Assembly: GCF_022678485.1 (NCBI RefSeq)
Contig: NZ_JALBYP010000038.1
Location: 233,892-297,891, forward strand
Direction of reading: 5' to 3'
Origin: Aliiroseovarius sediminis
GTDB lineage: Bacteria > Pseudomonadota > Alphaproteobacteria > Rhodobacterales > Rhodobacteraceae
DNA length: 64,000 nt
The notes under the pieces are model-generated. The model saw only the letters and a program-made list of their open reading frames with translations. It did not search any database and was not told the origin of the DNA. The translations under genes and the position numbers were made by a program. This document shows, one piece after another, positions 46,712 to 56,145 of the stretch (positions are counted from its first letter, which is position 1; each line of letters starts with the position of its first letter).

Positions 46712-48514
46712 ATGGTGAAAAGGGTGAAGGACACCAAGACCGCATCCGAAGGCGATCTGGTTCTAGGGGAAGACTGGGTTTCGCCAACCGGCGAGATGGA
46801 TCACGAAATGCGCGCCACGCGGGCGCAGCGCAACCTGATCTCGATCAACCGCTCGCCTCTGGCCCGCAAGATCATAACCTTCAACCTGCTTGGGTTGGTG
46901 GTTTTGGTTGCTGGTGTTCTGTATCTAAACCCTTTCCGCGACAGCCTTTTGATTCAGCGAGAGCGTGGATTGGTCGTCGAGGCGGAACTGATCGCCGATG
47001 TGTTTGAGGCCCAGTTAGAGCAAGCAAGTGATATTCAGGCGGCGACCGAACAGCCTGAAGCGGCCGGAGGTGCGGGTAACGCGCCAACTGCCAGTACGGA
47101 TGATAATCCCAAGCCGATTGTTCCCGCCCAAGCGGTAGAGCCCGATTTTTCCGAAACGCTGATGGATTTGCAACTGCCCGTTGGCCTTGAAGTCTTTGTC
47201 TTTGATGCAAACGACGGGCTGATTGCGCGTTCGGTCGGGGTGCCGCAAACTGAGCCTGACCCCACAGACGAGCTTCGGCGCGGTGTTGGATCGACCGTCA
47301 TCACCGACCTTCTGAATTCGGTATGGGAGGCCGTATCAGGTATCGTCGCGAAGGGCGCGGGGCAAAATCTGCCGCTGGATCCCGAGGTCATGGCACGCAC
47401 CTTGTATCCGGGTGCCATGAAAGGAAAGACGCGGGTGTCCAACGGGGTCGATGAAAACGGCGGAACGGTGTTTTCCGTGGCCACGCCGATCCTGCAAGAC
47501 GGACGGCCTGCGGGGGTGGTCGCAATCACCAGTGCAGCGGGCGAGCTGGACCAGCTTGTCCGGGCTGAACGCGAGCAGTTGTTGCAGATGTTCGTCATTG
47601 CGATCCTTGTGTCAATTGGCCTGAGCCTTGTTCTGGCGTCGACCATTGCAAACCCACTGGCAGACCTAGCCACCGCCGCCGAATTGGGGCGCGACAAAGA
47701 CACCAACAGCGTGCGAACCGGGCGCGTGCGCATTCCTGATCTGACGGCTCGCCCCGATGAAATCGGACGCCTGTCCGGCGCACTAAGAGGCATGGTGGCT
47801 GCGCTTTATGACCGGATCGATTCAAACGAACAATTTGCAGCCGATGTGGCGCATGAAATCAAGAACCCGTTAGCCAGTCTGCGGTCCGCCATTGGCACGC
47901 TGCGGGTTGCACGCAAGGATGAACAGCGGACAAAGCTTCTGGAAGTCATCGAGCATGATGTGCGCCGTCTGGATCGGCTGGTCAGCGATATCTCGAATGC
48001 GTCGCGATTGGACAGCGAATTGGTGAAGGAGGAAGAAGAAGCTTTCGACCTTCTGAAAATGCTGCGCAACCTGTCCGACTATTTGGGCAACGAGGGGCGG
48101 GACAAAGGGGTTGAGTTCATCACCGACATGCCCCCTGATCCCATCGTCATTCGCGGGCTTGAGGCGCGGCTGGCGCAGGTTTTCGTCAATCTGATCACCA
48201 ATGCGCTTAGCTTCTGCGACGAAGGCGATGCCATCCGTGTCTGGGTCCGCCGGCGTGAAAACCGCGTTCTGGTGGTGATCGAAGATACCGGGCCGGGCAT
48301 TCCCGAACAGGCTTTGAGCAATATTTTCAAACGCTTTTATTCCGAACGTCCCGAAAAACAGTTTGGCAACAACTCGGGCTTGGGGCTGGCGATTTCAAAA
48401 CAGATCGTCGAGGCGCATGGCGGTGTGATCTGGGCCGAGAACATCCGGCCCACCGATGCCGATGTAACCTCGGACCCGTTGGGAGCGCGGTTTGTGGTTG
48501 GTTTGCCGGTGTGA
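46712..48514 (+). CDS. chvG: Sensor histidine kinase ChvG
   Basis: 600 residues. Two membrane helices (about 57-72 and 291-311) flank a periplasmic sensor domain containing a low-complexity Ala/Pro/Glu stretch at 105-145. A HAMP segment follows, then the phosphorylated His381 in VAHEIKNPLASLRSA and ATPase motifs (VIEDTGPGIPEQ, GLGLAISKQIVEAHGG). It is the partner of ChvI. Its stop overlaps the hprK GTG by four bases. Confidence 0.95.
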   Translation: MVKRVKDTKTASEGDLVLGEDWVSPTGEMDHEMRATRAQRNLISINRSPLARKIITFNLLGLVVLVAGVLYLNPFRDSLLIQRERGLVVEAELIADVFEAQLEQASDIQAATEQPEAAGGAGNAPTASTDDNPKPIVPAQAVEPDFSETLMDLQLPVGLEVFVFDANDGLIARSVGVPQTEPDPTDELRRGVGSTVITDLLNSVWEAVSGIVAKGAGQNLPLDPEVMARTLYPGAMKGKTRVSNGVDENGGTVFSVATPILQDGRPAGVVAITSAAGELDQLVRAEREQLLQMFVIAILVSIGLSLVLASTIANPLADLATAAELGRDKDTNSVRTGRVRIPDLTARPDEIGRLSGALRGMVAALYDRIDSNEQFAADVAHEIKNPLASLRSAIGTLRVARKDEQRTKLLEVIEHDVRRLDRLVSDISNASRLDSELVKEEEEAFDLLKMLRNLSDYLGNEGRDKGVEFITDMPPDPIVIRGLEARLAQVFVNLITNALSFCDEGDAIRVWVRRRENRVLVVIEDTGPGIPEQALSNIFKRFYSERPEKQFGNNSGLGLAISKQIVEAHGGVIWAENIRPTDADVTSDPLGARFVVGLPV

Positions 48515-48960
48515 CGGGGGGCAGCCAGCAGGGTGCGGAGCGGTTCCATGCGACCTCGGTCGCGGTTGGTGATGCGGGCGCGTTAATTGTTGGCCCGTCA
48601 GGGTCTGGAAAATCCTCGTTGGCGCTGCAACTGATCGGGCTTGGTGCCCGGCTGGTGGCTGATGATCTGACGCGCGTATCGGTAGAAGGTGACGTGGTGA
48701 CGGTCCATGCCCCCGACAGATTGCAAGGTGTGATCGAGGCGCGCGGCGTGGGCCTGATACACGTCCCTTGGATGCAAACGGCCACGCTTCAACTTGTCGT
48801 TGACATGTCCAAGGACGAAGTCGCCCGTCACCCGCGATCACGGAGGCTCACAACCGTTGCCGGATGCGACATCGACCTTGTTTTACGGGTTGATGCGGCC
48901 TATTTCCCTAGTGCTATCTATAACCTGCTTCACCATGGCAGGTATTCTGACACCACATAG
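48511..48960 (+). CDS. hprK: HPr kinase/phosphorylase, short alphaproteobacterial form
   Basis: 149 residues: only the C-terminal kinase domain, with P-loop GPSGSGKSS (28-36), DDLTRVSVEG, and RGVGLIHVP. The N-terminal domain of Firmicutes HprK is lacking, as usual in alphaproteobacteria. It would phosphorylate the Ser of HPr encoded at 50283. GTG start coupled to chvG. Confidence 0.94.
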   Translation: MTGGSQQGAERFHATSVAVGDAGALIVGPSGSGKSSLALQLIGLGARLVADDLTRVSVEGDVVTVHAPDRLQGVIEARGVGLIHVPWMQTATLQLVVDMSKDEVARHPRSRRLTTVAGCDIDLVLRVDAAYFPSAIYNLLHHGRYSDTT

Positions 48961-48969
48961 GCAACAGTG

Positions 48970-49878
48970 ATGACGGATGAACAAAACAACACCGGGCAGA
49001 AGCTTGTTCTGGTCACCGGGCCTTCGGGCGCCGGGCGGACGACTGCCATTCGTGTGCTTGAGGATATCGGATACGAGGTCATCGACAACCTGCCCCTGTC
49101 GCTGATTGGTCGGGTGCTGGGCGGGCCTGCGTTGGATCATCCGCTGGCGTTGGGCGTGGATGTGCGCAACCGCGACTTCTCGACCGAGATGATGTTGCAG
49201 GTGATCGAGGATTTGCGCGAAGACGATAGTCACGATGTTGATGTGTTGTATCTGGATTGCTCGCGCGATGTGTTGATCCGCCGGTATTCGGAAACGCGAC
49301 GGCGGCATCCCTTGGCGCCTGCCGAAACGCCCGATCATGGGATCACGCGTGAGATCGAGTTGCTGCAACCCGTGCGCGGGCGGGCCGATGTTCTGATCGA
49401 CACGTCCGAGCTGTCGCCGCATGACCTGAAAGAAGAACTGATGCGCTGGCTGTCGCAGTCGGGTGCGGAAAACCTGGCTGTGTCGGTCCATTCGTTTTCT
49501 TACAAACGCGGCGTGCCGCGGGGGCTGGACATGGTTTTGGACGCTCGATTTTTGCGTAATCCCCATTGGGAACCTGCATTGCGGTCCTTGGATGGCCGCG
49601 CCCAAGCGGTTGCCGACTATGTCGCGCAAGACGACAGGTTTGATGAATTCTTTACCCGCGTCGCGGAATTGGTTGATTTCCTGATCCCCGCCTATGGCGA
49701 TGAAGGCAAATCCCATCTTGCGATCGGGTTTGGATGCACCGGAGGGCAACACCGCTCGGTTACCCTTACGGAAAGGTTGGCAAAGACGCTTGCACACAAG
49801 GGCTGGCAGGTGTCAATTAGACATAGGGAACTGGAACGCCGGGCCGAAGCGGGGCAGGCGTCGAAGCAATCGAGGTAA
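48970..49878 (+). CDS. rapZ: RNase adapter protein RapZ (YvcJ family)
   Basis: 302 residues. An N-terminal nucleotide-binding domain and the highly conserved C-terminal [14 protein letters not shown] segment. In E. coli RapZ delivers the GlmZ sRNA to RNase E; outside enterics it is a nucleotide-binding signalling protein. The Walker A loop is GPSGAGRT, with Arg in place of the usual Lys. ATG 48970 is preferred over the in-frame GTG three bases earlier. Confidence 0.94.
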   Translation: MTDEQNNTGQKLVLVTGPSGAGRTTAIRVLEDIGYEVIDNLPLSLIGRVLGGPALDHPLALGVDVRNRDFSTEMMLQVIEDLREDDSHDVDVLYLDCSRDVLIRRYSETRRRHPLAPAETPDHGITREIELLQPVRGRADVLIDTSELSPHDLKEELMRWLSQSGAENLAVSVHSFSYKRGVPRGLDMVLDARFLRNPHWEPALRSLDGRAQAVADYVAQDDRFDEFFTRVAELVDFLIPAYGDEGKSHLAIGFGCTGGQHRSVTLTERLAKTLAHKGWQVSIRHRELERRAEAGQASKQSR

Positions 49879-49883
49879 CGAGC

Positions 49884-50279
49884 GTGATCGGCATCGTGAT
49901 CGTCGCGCATGGCGGGCTTGCGAGGGAATATCTGGCTGCGGTCGAACATGTCGTCGGCCCGCAAGAAGGTGTGCGCGCTATTTCGACCGCGGCGGATTGT
50001 GACCGGGATGACAAGCGGGCCGAAATCTCGGAAGCCGCGGACGCGGTCGATCAAGGCAACGGTGTCGTCGTTGTGGTTGATATGTTTGGCGGCTCGCCTG
50101 CGAACCTGTCGCTGCCGGCTTGCGCAAAGCCCAAGCGCAAAATTCTTTATGGTGCCAACCTGCCAATGCTGGTCAAGCTTGCCAAGACCCGGCACCTTCC
50201 GGTTGACATGTCGACGCGCAAGGCGCTTGCGGCTGGGCGAAAATACATCGACTGTATCGATGGTATACAGGAGTTGTAA
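49884..50279 (+). CDS. PTS EIIA component, mannose-type
   Basis: 131 residues. The EIIA-Man fold with phosphorylated His9 in VIVAHGGLAREYL and VVVVDMFGGSPANLS. No EIIB/EIIC genes are near, so it is most likely part of a regulatory phosphorelay with HPr and HprK rather than a sugar transporter. It sits six bases after rapZ and four before ptsH. Confidence 0.93.
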   Translation: MIGIVIVAHGGLAREYLAAVEHVVGPQEGVRAISTAADCDRDDKRAEISEAADAVDQGNGVVVVVDMFGGSPANLSLPACAKPKRKILYGANLPMLVKLAKTRHLPVDMSTRKALAAGRKYIDCIDGIQEL

Positions 50280-50282
50280 TGC

Positions 50283-50555
50283 ATGAGCACCAGTCGTGAG
50301 CTTGAGATCAAAAATGTCAAAGGGCTGCATGCACGTGCATCCGCAAAATTTGTTGATACTGTCGAAAACCATGACGCCATGGCGCGCGTCTCGAAGGATG
50401 GCATTGATGCCGAGGGGGATTCGATCATGGGGTTGCTGATGCTGGCCGCGTCGCAAGGCACGACGATCCAGGTCGAGACATCTGGCCCGCAGGCGGCTGA
50501 GTTGATGAACGCCCTGAGCGACCTTGTCGCCAGCAAATTCGGCGAAGGCATGTAA
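50283..50555 (+). CDS. ptsH: Phosphocarrier protein HPr
   Basis: 90 residues. EI-phosphorylated His16 in KGLHARAS and the HprK-type regulatory Ser47 in EGDSIMGLLML are both present. It carries phosphate to EIIA. Enzyme I is not in this window. Last of the chvI-chvG-hprK-rapZ-EIIA-ptsH run. Confidence 0.96.
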   Translation: MSTSRELEIKNVKGLHARASAKFVDTVENHDAMARVSKDGIDAEGDSIMGLLMLAASQGTTIQVETSGPQAAELMNALSDLVASKFGEGM

Positions 50556-50581
50556 CGTGCGCGGTTTGATGAGGTCGTGTG

Positions 50582-51490
50582 GTGAGAATGGGACAGGATG
50601 TAGTGAACAACGTCGACCGCGACATGGCCGATAGGGGACAGGATGACTTGTCCCATGACCATTATGACCGCCGCAGTCTGACCTATGCCAACTCGCTGAA
50701 CAATCCGGTGCAATCGTTGGTCATTCGCGTGGTTGAATGGCTGACAGGCAAGATTTCGATCCTGCGAATGGTGCGCAAGCTGGAACGGCGCGGCGCGCCA
50801 AAGGGGCAGGCGTTCTGGGGCGCGTGTCTGGATGTGATGGGCATCCGCGTCGACACGCCCAAGGCACAGTTGAACAATATCCCACCCGATGGCCCTGTGA
50901 TCGTGGTGGCCAACCACCCCCACGGGTTGGTCGATGGCATGGTTCTGGCCGAACTGATCGGGCGGCGGCGACAGGATTATCGCATCCTCAGCCGCTCGGT
51001 TCTGGATGGGCTGGATCAGGTGGCATCGTCTTACATGATCCCGGTGCCGTTTCCCCATGACCCCGACGCGCAGACCAAGATGGTTCAGATGCGCGCGCAG
51101 ACCATGACGCATTTGAAGGCGGGGGGGCTTGTTACCCTATTTCCGTCGGGCGTGGTCGCGTCATCTGACAGCCTGACCGGCCCCGCGATCGAGCGGGAAT
51201 GGAACGTCTTTACCGCCCAACTGATCCGTCGTTCAGGCGCGAAAGTCGTACCGATTTTCTTTCCCGGTGCGAATTCGCGCTGGTATCAAATGGCCAACCG
51301 CTTGTCGGCGACGATGCGGCAGGCCCTTTTGCTGCACGAGATCGTGCGAAGCTGTAACCGGCCGCAGAAACCAATTGTCGGCGAAGCTTTGAGCGATGAG
51401 CAGATGGAGAAGTTGCACACTAACCCGCGCGGTTTCATGACATGGCTCAGGGCGCATACGCTGGCGCTGGGTGAAAACGGACGGACCTAG
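50582..51490 (+). CDS. 1-acylglycerol-3-phosphate acyltransferase-like (PlsC domain) protein
   Basis: 302 residues. PlsC-type acyltransferase fold: block I VANHPHGLVDGMVL, block III TLFPSGVVASSD and block IV VVPIFFPGANSRWY. The His to Asp spacing in block I is H-x5-D, not the usual H-x4-D. Likely acylates a lysophospholipid or ornithine lipid at the inner membrane. Possible starts are GTG 50579, GTG 50582 and ATG 50588; the second fits the GAGG best. Confidence 0.83.
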   Translation: MRMGQDVVNNVDRDMADRGQDDLSHDHYDRRSLTYANSLNNPVQSLVIRVVEWLTGKISILRMVRKLERRGAPKGQAFWGACLDVMGIRVDTPKAQLNNIPPDGPVIVVANHPHGLVDGMVLAELIGRRRQDYRILSRSVLDGLDQVASSYMIPVPFPHDPDAQTKMVQMRAQTMTHLKAGGLVTLFPSGVVASSDSLTGPAIEREWNVFTAQLIRRSGAKVVPIFFPGANSRWYQMANRLSATMRQALLLHEIVRSCNRPQKPIVGEALSDEQMEKLHTNPRGFMTWLRAHTLALGENGRT

Positions 51491-52362
51491 CGCGTCGGCA
51501 CAGGCTCCTCACCGCGATAGTCATAAAATCCGCGCTTCGATTTACGACCCAGCCAGCCCGCTTCGACATATTTGGTCAGCAAAGGGCAGGGGCGGTATTT
51601 CGTATCCGCCAGGCCGTCATGCAGCACGTTCATGATCGCAAGGCAGGTGTCCAGCCCGATGAAGTCAGCCAGTTCAAGCGGCCCCATTGGATGGTTGGCG
51701 CCCAGTTTCAGCGATGTGTCGATGCTTTTGACGGACCCAACCCCTTCGTAGAGTGTGTAAACCGCCTCGTTGATCATCGGCATCAGGATGCGGTTGACGA
51801 TGAAGGCGGGGAAGTCCTCGGCGCTGGCGGCGGTCTTGCCAAGACGTTCGACGACCTCGTGGCAGGCTTTGAAGGTCGGTTCGTCCGTCGCGATACCGCG
51901 GATCAGTTCGACCAGTTGCATCACAGGCACTGGGTTCATGAAGTGAAACCCCATGAACCGCTCGGGGCGATCCGTGCCGCTGGCCAGCCGCGTAATCGAG
52001 ATGGACGAGGTGTTCGAGGTCAGAATGGTATCAGGCTTCAGGTGGGGCAAAAGGCCGTCGAAGATCTTTTTCTTCAGCGCCTCGTTTTCGGTTGCCGCTT
52101 CGATGATCAAATCGGTTTCGCCAATATCGGGCAACTGCATCGTGGTCGAAATCCGACCCATCGCCGCGTCGCGATCATCGGCGGTGATGGCGTCACGTGC
52201 GACTTGCCGTTCCATGTTCTTTGCAATGCGGGCCATGGCAGCATCCAGACTGTCCTGACTGATATCGTTCAGTCGCACATGGTATCCTGCCAGTGCCATT
52301 ACATGCGCGATGCCGTTGCCCATCTGCCCGGCGCCCACGACGCCAATCGTCTCGATGCTCAT
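51487..52362 (-). CDS. 3-hydroxybutyryl-CoA dehydrogenase
   Basis: 291 residues. NAD-binding VGAGQMGNGIAHVMALAG at the N-terminus, catalytic His in MGFHFMNPVPVMQLVE, and C-terminal NHPMGPLELADFIGLD and WLGRKSKRGFYDY. It interconverts acetoacetyl-CoA and (S)-3-hydroxybutyryl-CoA. ATG 52362 has AAAGGGA. The nearby etfAB and mcd suggest acyl-CoA metabolism, but the gene is not co-transcribed with them. Confidence 0.95.
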   Translation of the reverse strand: MSIETIGVVGAGQMGNGIAHVMALAGYHVRLNDISQDSLDAAMARIAKNMERQVARDAITADDRDAAMGRISTTMQLPDIGETDLIIEAATENEALKKKIFDGLLPHLKPDTILTSNTSSISITRLASGTDRPERFMGFHFMNPVPVMQLVELIRGIATDEPTFKACHEVVERLGKTAASAEDFPAFIVNRILMPMINEAVYTLYEGVGSVKSIDTSLKLGANHPMGPLELADFIGLDTCLAIMNVLHDGLADTKYRPCPLLTKYVEAGWLGRKSKRGFYDYRGEEPVPTR

Positions 52363-52420
52363 TTCGTCCCTTTCTTTATCTTGCGACAGAGTATGCGGCG
52401 CTGCGGCACCGGTGCAAGGG

Positions 52421-52435
52421 TTAAGCACAGCTTAA
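52421..52435. promoter_or_regulatory. TTAA-N7-TTAA box (weaker CtrA candidate)
   Basis: TTAAGCACAGCTTAA: correct TTAA spacing and a TTAAGC/GCTTAA inverted repeat, but without the CCAT extension of the better CtrA sites. It lies between the divergent 3-hydroxybutyryl-CoA dehydrogenase and DUF6473 genes. Confidence 0.3.
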
Positions 52436-52480
52436 GAAAATTAGCTGCATTTGAGGGTTAGCCAATTGGCAAGGGAATTG

Positions 52481-52495
52481 TGAGAATCATTGTCT
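52481..52495. promoter_or_regulatory. Fur/Mur-like imperfect palindrome
   Basis: TGAGAATCATTGTCT agrees with 11 of 14 non-central positions of the 7-1-7 Fur consensus TGATAATNATTATCA. It lies 28 bases before the DUF6473 start. A chance match is possible. Confidence 0.3.
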
Positions 52496-52522
52496 TGGCA
52501 GTGTTTTAACGGAACGGATGCG

Positions 52523-53350
52523 ATGGCTTATGACACCCTGGGCAAGGGGGCCCTGAATTATCAACCTTGCAGATATGGCACCTCGAAATTCTTGTTCCGT
52601 GGGCCCCGAAAAACACTGACAGCGCCCTATATTGCCGTGCTGGGCGGGACCGAAACATATGGCAAATATGTCCAGCATCCCTATCCCGACTTGTTGCAGT
52701 TAGAGCTTGGGATGCAGGCGGTGAATTTCGGTTGTCCGAATATCGGCGTTGATGCGTTCGTGCACGATTCGGGATTGCTGGCCCTTGCCAACGCCGCCCG
52801 TGTCACCGTGCTTCAGGTGCCCGGCGCGCAAAACATGTCCAACCGCTTCTATGCTGTGCATCCGCGAAGAAACGACAGGTTTGTGCGGGCCTCGGCGTTG
52901 CTGAAAGACCTGTATCCAGATGTAGACTTCACGCAGTTCAACTTTACCCGGCATCTTCTATCCGTATTGCAGAACCAGTCGGCAGAGCGATTTGAAGGGG
53001 TCGTTGATGAGTTGCGGACCGCTTGGGTGGCGCGAATGAAGCTTCTGATTTCGAAGCTGGATGGCGATATTGTGCTGTTATGGTTGGCGGATCACCGGAT
53101 ACAGGATGGTGCAGCAGCTGGGATTCACGGCTCGGACCCGCTATTCGTCACGGGCAAGATGATGCAACAAATCACGCCCTTCGTGCGAGCGTTGATTGAG
53201 GTTGTGCCAACCTTGCAGGAGCAATCCGTGGGGCGCGAACGCTTGGTTTGTCCCGATATGGAACATCCGGCGACGCGTGACATGCTTGGCACCATCGCGC
53301 ATCAAAAGGCCAGCCGCGCCCTGAGTGGTGCCATTTATCGACTGTTGTGA
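52523..53350 (+). CDS. DUF6473 family protein
   Basis: 275 residues, soluble. GKGALNYQPCRYGTSKFLFR, VLGGTETYGKYV, VNFGCPNIGVDAF, LQVPGAQNMSNRFYAVHPR and VLLWLADH match my memory of DUF6473, common in Rhodobacteraceae. The GGTETYG and NxG(x)DAF blocks recall an SGNH-hydrolase-like layout, but that is speculative. ATG 52523 is the sensible start. A hairpin follows at 53368-53395. Confidence 0.82.
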   Translation: MAYDTLGKGALNYQPCRYGTSKFLFRGPRKTLTAPYIAVLGGTETYGKYVQHPYPDLLQLELGMQAVNFGCPNIGVDAFVHDSGLLALANAARVTVLQVPGAQNMSNRFYAVHPRRNDRFVRASALLKDLYPDVDFTQFNFTRHLLSVLQNQSAERFEGVVDELRTAWVARMKLLISKLDGDIVLLWLADHRIQDGAAAGIHGSDPLFVTGKMMQQITPFVRALIEVVPTLQEQSVGRERLVCPDMEHPATRDMLGTIAHQKASRALSGAIYRLL

Positions 53351-53367
53351 CTGGGTGTTGAATCAGC

Positions 53368-53395
53368 AAAGGCCCGCCAGGTGGGGCAGGCCTTT
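53368..53395. terminator. Bidirectional terminator between the DUF6473 gene and etfA
   Basis: An 11-bp stem (53368-53378 AAAGGCCCGCC with 53385-53395, one C-A mismatch) and a 6-base loop between convergent genes. A/T ends allow it to serve both strands. Confidence 0.75.
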
Positions 53396-53415
53396 GTTTG
53401 GTTTGTTTGGATGGG

Positions 53416-54342
53416 TCAGAGCTTTTCGGTCAATGCCGGAACAGCGTCAAACAGATCGGCAACCAGACCAAAATCAGCGACCTGGAAGATCGGTGCTTCT
53501 TCGTCCTTGTTGATCGCCACGATGATCTTCGAGTCCTTCATACCAGCCAAGTGCTGAATGGCGCCTGAAATACCGACGGCGATGTAAAGATCAGGGGCGA
53601 CGACCTTGCCGGTCTGTCCCACCTGCCAATCGTTCGGGGCATAGCCCGAATCGACTGCCGCGCGCGACGCGCCAACGGCGGCGCCCAGCTTGTCGGCCAG
53701 TTTTTCGATCAGGGCGAAGTCGTCTTCAGACCCCACGCCACGACCACCGGACACGACAACACCGGCCGAGGTAAGCTCGGGCCGGTCGCTTTCCGCGACC
53801 TTGTCTTCGACCCATTCCGACAGGCCCGGATCAGCCGCAGCTGACACGGTTTCGACCGGTGCCGAGCCGCCTTCACCCGCTGCATCGAAGGTCGATGTGC
53901 GGAAGGTCACAACCTTCTTGGCGTCCGAGGATTTGACAGTCTGCACTGCGTTGCCAGCATAGATCGGGCGTTCAAACGTGTCTGCATCGACCACGCCGGA
54001 TGCGTCCGAGATCACCATAACATCCAGCAACGCGGCCACGCGGGGCATGACGTTCTTGGCGTCGGTGGTGGCAGGGGCGACGATGTGTTCATAGTCACCT
54101 GCCAGCGAAACGATCAGCGCGGCGGTCGATTCCGCAAGGCGATGGCCCAGAGTGGCATCTTCGGCGACTAGCACCTTCGACACACCATCAATCTTTGCGG
54201 CGGCTTCCCCGGCTGCGGCGGCTGATGCGCCTGCGGCCAGAACGGTCACATCACCCAAAGCTTTCGCGGCGGTGACAGCCTTGGCGGTGGCATCCATCGC
54301 CAGTTCGCCATTGTTGACTTCTGCGAGAAGAAGAACAGCCAT
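53416..54342 (-). CDS. etfA: Electron transfer flavoprotein alpha subunit
   Basis: 308 residues. The FAD domain contains [45 protein letters not shown] and [15 protein letters not shown]. It accepts electrons from acyl-CoA dehydrogenases (two are in this window) and passes them to ETF-ubiquinone oxidoreductase. It shares one base with etfB. Confidence 0.97.
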   Translation of the reverse strand: MAVLLLAEVNNGELAMDATAKAVTAAKALGDVTVLAAGASAAAAGEAAAKIDGVSKVLVAEDATLGHRLAESTAALIVSLAGDYEHIVAPATTDAKNVMPRVAALLDVMVISDASGVVDADTFERPIYAGNAVQTVKSSDAKKVVTFRTSTFDAAGEGGSAPVETVSAAADPGLSEWVEDKVAESDRPELTSAGVVVSGGRGVGSEDDFALIEKLADKLGAAVGASRAAVDSGYAPNDWQVGQTGKVVAPDLYIAVGISGAIQHLAGMKDSKIIVAINKDEEAPIFQVADFGLVADLFDAVPALTEKL

Positions 54343-55100
54343 TATACAGCCCCCGCTTCTTTAAGTTTCTCTACCAGCTCGTCGACCGACCCCACGATGA
54401 TACCGGCGGCACGCGCGGCAGGTTCGGCAGTCGAAACGATCTCAAGACGTGGCGTGACGTCGACGCCGTAATCGGCGGCAGTTTTTTCGTCCAGCGGCTT
54501 TTTCTTCGCCTTCATGATGTTGGGAAGCGAGGCATAGCGCGGCTCGTTCAAGCGAAGGTCGACGGTGACGATGCTGGGCATCGCGACCTTGATGGTTTGC
54601 AGACCGCCATCCACTTCGCGGGTGACAACGGCCTTGTCGCCGTCAATGTCCAGCTCAGAGGCGAACGTGCCTTGCGACCACCCCAGCAGGGCCGACAGCA
54701 TTTGGCCAGTGGCGTTCATGTCATTATCGATGGCTTGCTTGCCGGCCAGAACCAGGTCGGGCTGTTCTTCTTCAACAACCTTCGCCAGGATTTTCGCGAC
54801 GGCCAGCGGTTCGATATCGTTATGAACATCGTCAGCGGCCACCACCAGAATGGCACGATCTGCGCCCATCGCCAGCGCGGTACGCAGCGTTTCCTGGCTT
54901 TGCTTAACGCCGATGGATACGACGACGACTTCATCCGCCTTGCCAGCTTCTTTCAGGCGAATGGCCTCTTCCACGGCAATCTCGTCGAAGGGGTTCATCG
55001 ACATTTTTACGTTTGCAAGATCGACACCGGAACCGTCCGCTTTTACACGAACCTTCACGTTATAGTCGATCACGCGCTTCACAGGCACAAGCACCTTCAT
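54342..55100 (-). CDS. etfB: Electron transfer flavoprotein beta subunit
   Basis: 252 residues. [19 protein letters not shown] at the start, [21 protein letters not shown], and [23 protein letters not shown] are ETF-beta hallmarks; the AMP site is in this subunit. Immediately upstream of etfA with a one-base overlap. Confidence 0.97.
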   Translation of the reverse strand: MKVLVPVKRVIDYNVKVRVKADGSGVDLANVKMSMNPFDEIAVEEAIRLKEAGKADEVVVVSIGVKQSQETLRTALAMGADRAILVVAADDVHNDIEPLAVAKILAKVVEEEQPDLVLAGKQAIDNDMNATGQMLSALLGWSQGTFASELDIDGDKAVVTREVDGGLQTIKVAMPSIVTVDLRLNEPRYASLPNIMKAKKKPLDEKTAADYGVDVTPRLEIVSTAEPAARAAGIIVGSVDELVEKLKEAGAV

Positions 55101-55291
55101 TGGCGTGTCTCTCCCAATTATGCCCCGGATGGGGCGGTCTTAGTTCCACACCCGTTTACCGGGTCGGGGCCGCTGAAAACAGCGAAAAATCGTCACGCCT
55201 CGTCTTTTCGACGCCGCGTTTTTTGTTTTTTGCGGGTGATTTATTGCGAGAATGTTTCCATGCCCGCAACATGCTTGGCAAGGCGCGCGAC

Positions 55292-55864
55292 TTACCGGTT
55301 CGCGCCCGGCACCCAAAGAACATCCGCTTTTCCGTCATCATTGGATACGCGCGCGGCCACGAAACACCAGTCCGACAGGCGGTTCAGGTATTTGACGGCG
55401 GCCGGGTTCACGTCCTCGACGGCGGCCAGTTCCGTCGCCATCCGTTCGGCGCGGCGACTTACGGTCCGTGTCAGATGCAGATAGGCGGCCAGCGCGGACC
55501 CACCGGGCAGGATAAAACTGCGCAGAGGTTCCAGCGCCTTGTTCATCGCGTCGATTTCGGATTCAAGCCGGTCAACCTGACCCTGCGCCATACGCAGCGG
55601 CGGATATTCGGCGTCGGCATCTTTCGCCATCTCGGGGCGGCACAGGTCCGCGCCCAGATCAAACAGGTCGTTCTGGATCCGCGCCAGCGCTTGATCCATG
55701 TCGCCATCTGCATGAAGGCGCACAAGGCCGATGGTGGCGTTGGTTTCGTCGACCGTGCCATAAGCATCAACTCGGGCTGAATGCTTGGGGACGCGCGACC
55801 CGTCGCCCAGCGCGGTTTCGCCCGCGTCACCGGTTCGTGTGTAAATTTTGTTAAGAACAACCAT
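55292..55864 (-). CDS. ATP:cob(I)alamin adenosyltransferase, PduO type
   Basis: 190 residues. KIYTRTGDAGETALGDGSRVPK at the N-terminus binds ATP; VDAYGTVDETNATIGL, FILPGGSALAAYLHLTRTV, RRAERMATELA and YLNRLSDWCFVAAR complete the PduO signature. It makes adenosylcobalamin, needed by methylmalonyl- and ethylmalonyl-CoA mutases. Its ATG overlaps the stop of the small membrane protein gene by one base. Confidence 0.95.
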   Translation of the reverse strand: MVVLNKIYTRTGDAGETALGDGSRVPKHSARVDAYGTVDETNATIGLVRLHADGDMDQALARIQNDLFDLGADLCRPEMAKDADAEYPPLRMAQGQVDRLESEIDAMNKALEPLRSFILPGGSALAAYLHLTRTVSRRAERMATELAAVEDVNPAAVKYLNRLSDWCFVAARVSNDDGKADVLWVPGANR

Positions 55865-56070
55865 CAGCCGTTTCCTCCTCGTAGCCAGACAAACAGCAAG
55901 ATCAGAGCGATCGCAATGGCTTGCGCATAAATCCGATATCGCATGAAGCGATTCGAATGTTTGCGCGATGTCTCGCCGCCGACGCCGAACGTGCCGATGC
56001 CCATCAGAAGGATGATGAGAACCGCACCGACGGCGACAACAACCAGAACAAAAAGCGGATCGTCGAACAT
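55864..56070 (-). CDS. Twin transmembrane helix small protein (HIG1-like)
   Basis: 68 residues with two helices (about 5-27 and 46-62) separated by GGETSRKHSNRFMRYRI. This arrangement is that of bacterial HIG1-type small proteins. Mitochondrial HIG1 proteins associate with respiratory complexes, so an oxidase link is possible. ATG 56070 has AAGGA. Confidence 0.8.
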   Translation of the reverse strand: MFDDPLFVLVVVAVGAVLIILLMGIGTFGVGGETSRKHSNRFMRYRIYAQAIAIALILLFVWLRGGNG

Positions 56071-56145
56071 GCTGTTTCCTTGGTTCAATCTATTGCGCTT
56101 GAATACCCTTGAACGCCACTGATGGCGAGGGGCAATCGCCCCGGG

